Shown here: piece by piece, positions 7,753 through 10,196 of the stretch | Position numbering within the stretch: position 1 is the stretch's first letter | Layout: every line of letters begins with the position of its first letter | Origin: Entrophospora sp. SA101 | Taxonomy: Eukaryota; Glomeromycota; Glomeromycetes; Entrophosporales; Entrophosporaceae | Direction of reading: 5' to 3' | Assembly (NCBI GenBank): GCA_958430865.1 | Contig: CAUDNR010000771.1 | Location: forward strand, 14,803-24,998 | DNA length: 10,196 bases | The notes under the pieces: model-generated | Seen by the model: the letters and a program-made list of their open reading frames with translations, nothing else | The model's database searches: none | Told to the model about the DNA's origin: nothing | Translations under genes and position numbers: made by a program

Positions 7753-9660
7753 CAATTGATTGTTATTTGCACTTGATAATAAGCGAGCTACTTCCAAAGC
7801 TGCATTACCAGTTAGTGATATAGATTCTAAATTTAATTCATTGGAAGAGTCTACATAATAAAATATTATAAAAGATTAAAATTTTGAATATAATAAATAA
7901 TTAATATTGGAATATAATAAATTACCATTTATTTCACAATATTGATCTCCATTATCTTCTGAAAAAGCATTATTCATATTTTCTGTGGATGTAATAATTG
8001 GTGGGATTGTGTATTCATTATGCTTTATATGAAGGTAGTTTGCTAAGAACATGGCTTCATTAAATGCAATTACAGTAGATTCTTTGATATCATCAGTAGT
8101 AGGCCAAGTGCGAAGTATTTCAATTGTTTCATGAGGTAATGAAGTGCCATCTATGTCAAAAACATAGCCTAAGAAAATGGAGTTAATAAAATAAAGAGTG
8201 AATAATATTTTTTTATAAAAATAGAAAATAAATCATTATTTACCTGCTGCCGAATTACAATCTCTACTGGTATCTATTATTCCTGCTCAAGCAATTTTAT
8301 CACGATATGAAACCCTTTGTTGTATTTTAAAAAACTCATTAAAATTAAAATCAGGGAAGTATTCTTCTAGAAATTCCAAAAATATGTTCCAATCCCTCAG
8401 TTCCATGTTCCCATGGAAACAAGGGAAACAGAGAGTAATATTCATGATGTGCAATAATAAGCATAATTAAAGACTCTGCCATGCTAATAAAAATATCATA
8501 ACTTTGGATTGAGATAAAGCTTTTCTGTAAACTATACCATTTCTTTGAATAATGAATGCTACAACATTCAACATAATTCTTCCATGTATTTAGAAAAAAA
8601 TAAGCACGCAATACCATTTCAATACGTGTTTTGTGATCAATAGTTCTATTTAGATAGGCATCACATAATTCACCTAAAATAAATATATACTAATATATGT
8701 AAGTACATAAAACTTTTAAGTGACAATATATATATAAAAGTAATTACCTAACACAAAAAGATATACAAAAAGTCCAATAGATTCTTCAGTTAAGTTGCCA
8801 TTAACTGGAATTTGCATTAAATTATTTGAATGAAAGGTGCGTAAGGCTGCATTATCATCTTGTTTGTCTACATTCAAAACATCACGTTTTAAAAGGAAAT
8901 GTTGTGATCAATGTGCCAATTCAAAAAGCTGATCATAATGCATTGTGCTTATTCCGAGTGATAAAAGTCTTGCAGTTTTTTTGGCATGTTTGGGGTCTTG
9001 GACTCTAATAAATGGTTTACCTTCATAAATTGGAGCTTTGAAATTTATATTATAGAAAGCATCTTTATATTCAAGAAAACCAGATGCTTCATTCATAATG
9101 ATTAATTGTGCATTGAATTCAGATTTAGCTCCATCTGATCCAAAACTTAATATATTTAAATTTGCAACATTTGCTAATTCAATTCACGTAACAAATTTGA
9201 AATTTGATCAGCAGATTCATCACCTTTTGTTGGCAACATTGCTACTATCATTGGTGGAATTTTACCAATAGGAACCTAAAATACAAAAACAATTGCATTT
9301 TTTTAATTTATTGAATAATTGATTTTAAATCTAAAATTACTAACCTTTAATGCAATAGCACGAACTTATGTAGCAACTGCATCATTTTGTAAAATATAAT
9401 TTATTTTTGGATGTATATCATCAATTGAAGAAATTGTTGTTTCATCATGTGGCAAGGTTGATCCAGTTATATAGTTAAGATCCTCAGAATATACAAGTTT
9501 TTTTCATAGTTTAGTTGAATCTGTCATTACTATAATGGGTCCATTCCAATTAATACTTGAGACAAGTTCTGCAAACTTCATAAAATTGTCTAATATCAAA
9601 TCAGGGTTGGTAACTACACTAGAATCTGTTTTGCGAATTTGTCTATTAAGATTAATTATA

Positions 9661-9687
9661 AATCAGTCAATTAATCAATCAATCAAT
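9661..9687. repeat. AATC simple repeat in an intron
   Basis: Several imperfect AATC units lie inside intron 1 of the transposase-like pseudogene. Low-complexity sequence only. Confidence 0.7.
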
Positions 9688-10118
9688 TTATTTATTCAAT
9701 TTAATAAGAAAATAAGAAATCTACCTTATTCTTTGTATTGAAAGACCAGAAAATGCTTTTTTAAAAATTTCATATTCTCTGGAACTTTCTGATAATAAAC
9801 TGAAAAAATGAACTAAATGTTGAGAGTATCGTAATCCATTTAATTTTTTATTTTGTGATTTTTTTTCATTTATTTTTACTATTAAATTTATAAGTTCAAC
9901 AAAAGTATGTTCCCTATCAAATGCTCCACTTAAACCAAGTTGAGATACCTTAGACCAAAAGGCTGCATCATTATTTTCACTATTTGTGGCAACCCAAACT
10001 GATCGTAGGTTTGGATTTTTGAGTATTTCTTGAAGGTCAGATAAATGGTTTTTATAATAGTGATGAGGGATATACTTGATAGTATTATTTACTGCACGTC
10101 TCTTTATTAATTGATATT

Positions 10119-10196
10119 AAACACTACCTGGACAAAAGTATAGGGACACCTGCAGATCATCACAAATAATTGAATAAAGTGACATGACAAAAACTA
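10119..10196 (+). mobile_element. Tc1/mariner-like element end, running off the window
   Basis: From about 10120 the sequence reads CACTACCTGGACAAAAGTAT and then AGGGACACCTGCAG, a characteristic Tc1-type terminal repeat (pattern 'TGGACAAAAGTAT.GGGACACC'). The pseudogene's coding similarity stops just before it, beside TA (10118-10119). Inference: a Tc1-like element inserted in the 5' part of the transposase-like gene, and the missing first part should lie beyond the element's other end. Confidence 0.6.

Larger units (their letters stand above)
6879..10120 (-). pseudogene. Broken DDE-transposase-like gene (7 exons)
   Basis: Exons by splice sites and reading register: 10120-9725, 9642-9345, 9275-8748, 8673-8244, 8168-7926, 7850-7347 and 7276-6879 (introns 69-82 nt). 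Readable motifs in order: GLRYSQHLVHFFSLL (exon 1); IIVMTDSTKL with a candidate catalytic Asp (9519-9521); ILSFGSDGAKSEF with a second Asp (9133-9135); FIRVQDPKHAKKTAR; and WEHGTEGLEHIFG with a candidate Glu (8387-8389). This order resembles P-element/THAP9-type transposases with an RNase H fold; I recall it as a repeated family in Glomeromycotina, but the transposase link is inference. Lesions: stops at 9504-9506, 9366-9368, 8908-8910 and 8287-8289; frame breaks near 9180, 8354-8356, 7211-7220 (A-run) and 6980. The C-terminal region has an acidic EDEVL repeat, RRQRRDR, and a last part with VITFYEKC and LSYISIKVYLP. The 5' end is lost at the Tc1-like end. Confidence 0.65.

Noticed and set aside
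8287..9506. In-frame TGA codons as a sign of a variant genetic code
   Set aside because: Frame breaks and a TAA occur in the same gene, and the kinase gene shows no in-frame TGA, so pseudogenisation explains it.
1..10196. Same CATGACAAAA string at both window ends (7-16 and 10183-10192), as if one Tc1 element flanked the window
   Set aside because: Relative to the element ends the string is in opposite orientation and at different depth, and the rest of the two ends does not match. A 10-mer in AT-rich DNA can recur by chance.
1..10196. tRNA or rRNA genes
   Set aside because: I saw no cloverleaf-compatible segment with A/B boxes and no rRNA-like conserved stretch on either strand.

Overview
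The window looks like a gene-poor, transposon-dense, very AT-rich fungal nuclear region. It most resembles an arbuscular mycorrhizal fungus (Glomeromycotina, Rhizophagus/Gigaspora type). The reasons are short GT-AG introns of about 69-92 nt; a TKL-type kinase whose N-terminus carries the CxxC...NT...WCQxC and WTSGN signatures of the expanded kinase families of that group; and pieces of Tigger/pogo, hAT and Tc1/mariner DNA transposons, plus a multi-intron transposase-like gene of a family I associate with these genomes. The organism call is inference from sequence style and recalled families.

Layout: 1-840 is a nest of transposon fragments. A Tc1-like end (1-103) interrupts a decayed Tigger/pogo element (104-725), which itself sits in a hAT-like end (726-840). 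A near-perfect palindrome follows at 841-888. Positions 889-2325 hold no gene I can name; 1137-1920 is less AT-rich and may be decayed coding DNA.

The centrepiece is a minus-strand gene at 6276-2326. I can thread seven exons into one uninterrupted frame of about 1145 residues. It has five tandem copies of a module (four-cysteine motif plus kinase N-lobe). The first four break off right after the kinase hinge, and only the fifth continues into a C-lobe. All five inter-module introns are phase 0 and every module exon is a multiple of three, so the array reads through in frame. The last small exon, reached through a seventh-exon splice, also exists as an inverted copy at the other side of the gene (6375-6477), where a 48-bp hAT-like insertion with an 8-bp target duplication supplies a new stop codon. 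Diverged inverted arms (2121-2403 and 6338-6657) thus bracket the array.

Positions 6686-6878 hold another Tigger end. From 10120 down to 6879 runs a broken minus-strand copy of a DDE-transposase-like gene: seven exons, at least four internal stops and about four frame breaks, cut at its 5' side by a Tc1-like end (10119 onward). The kinase gene is the only apparently functional gene in the window; the rest is transposon debris at several stages of decay.
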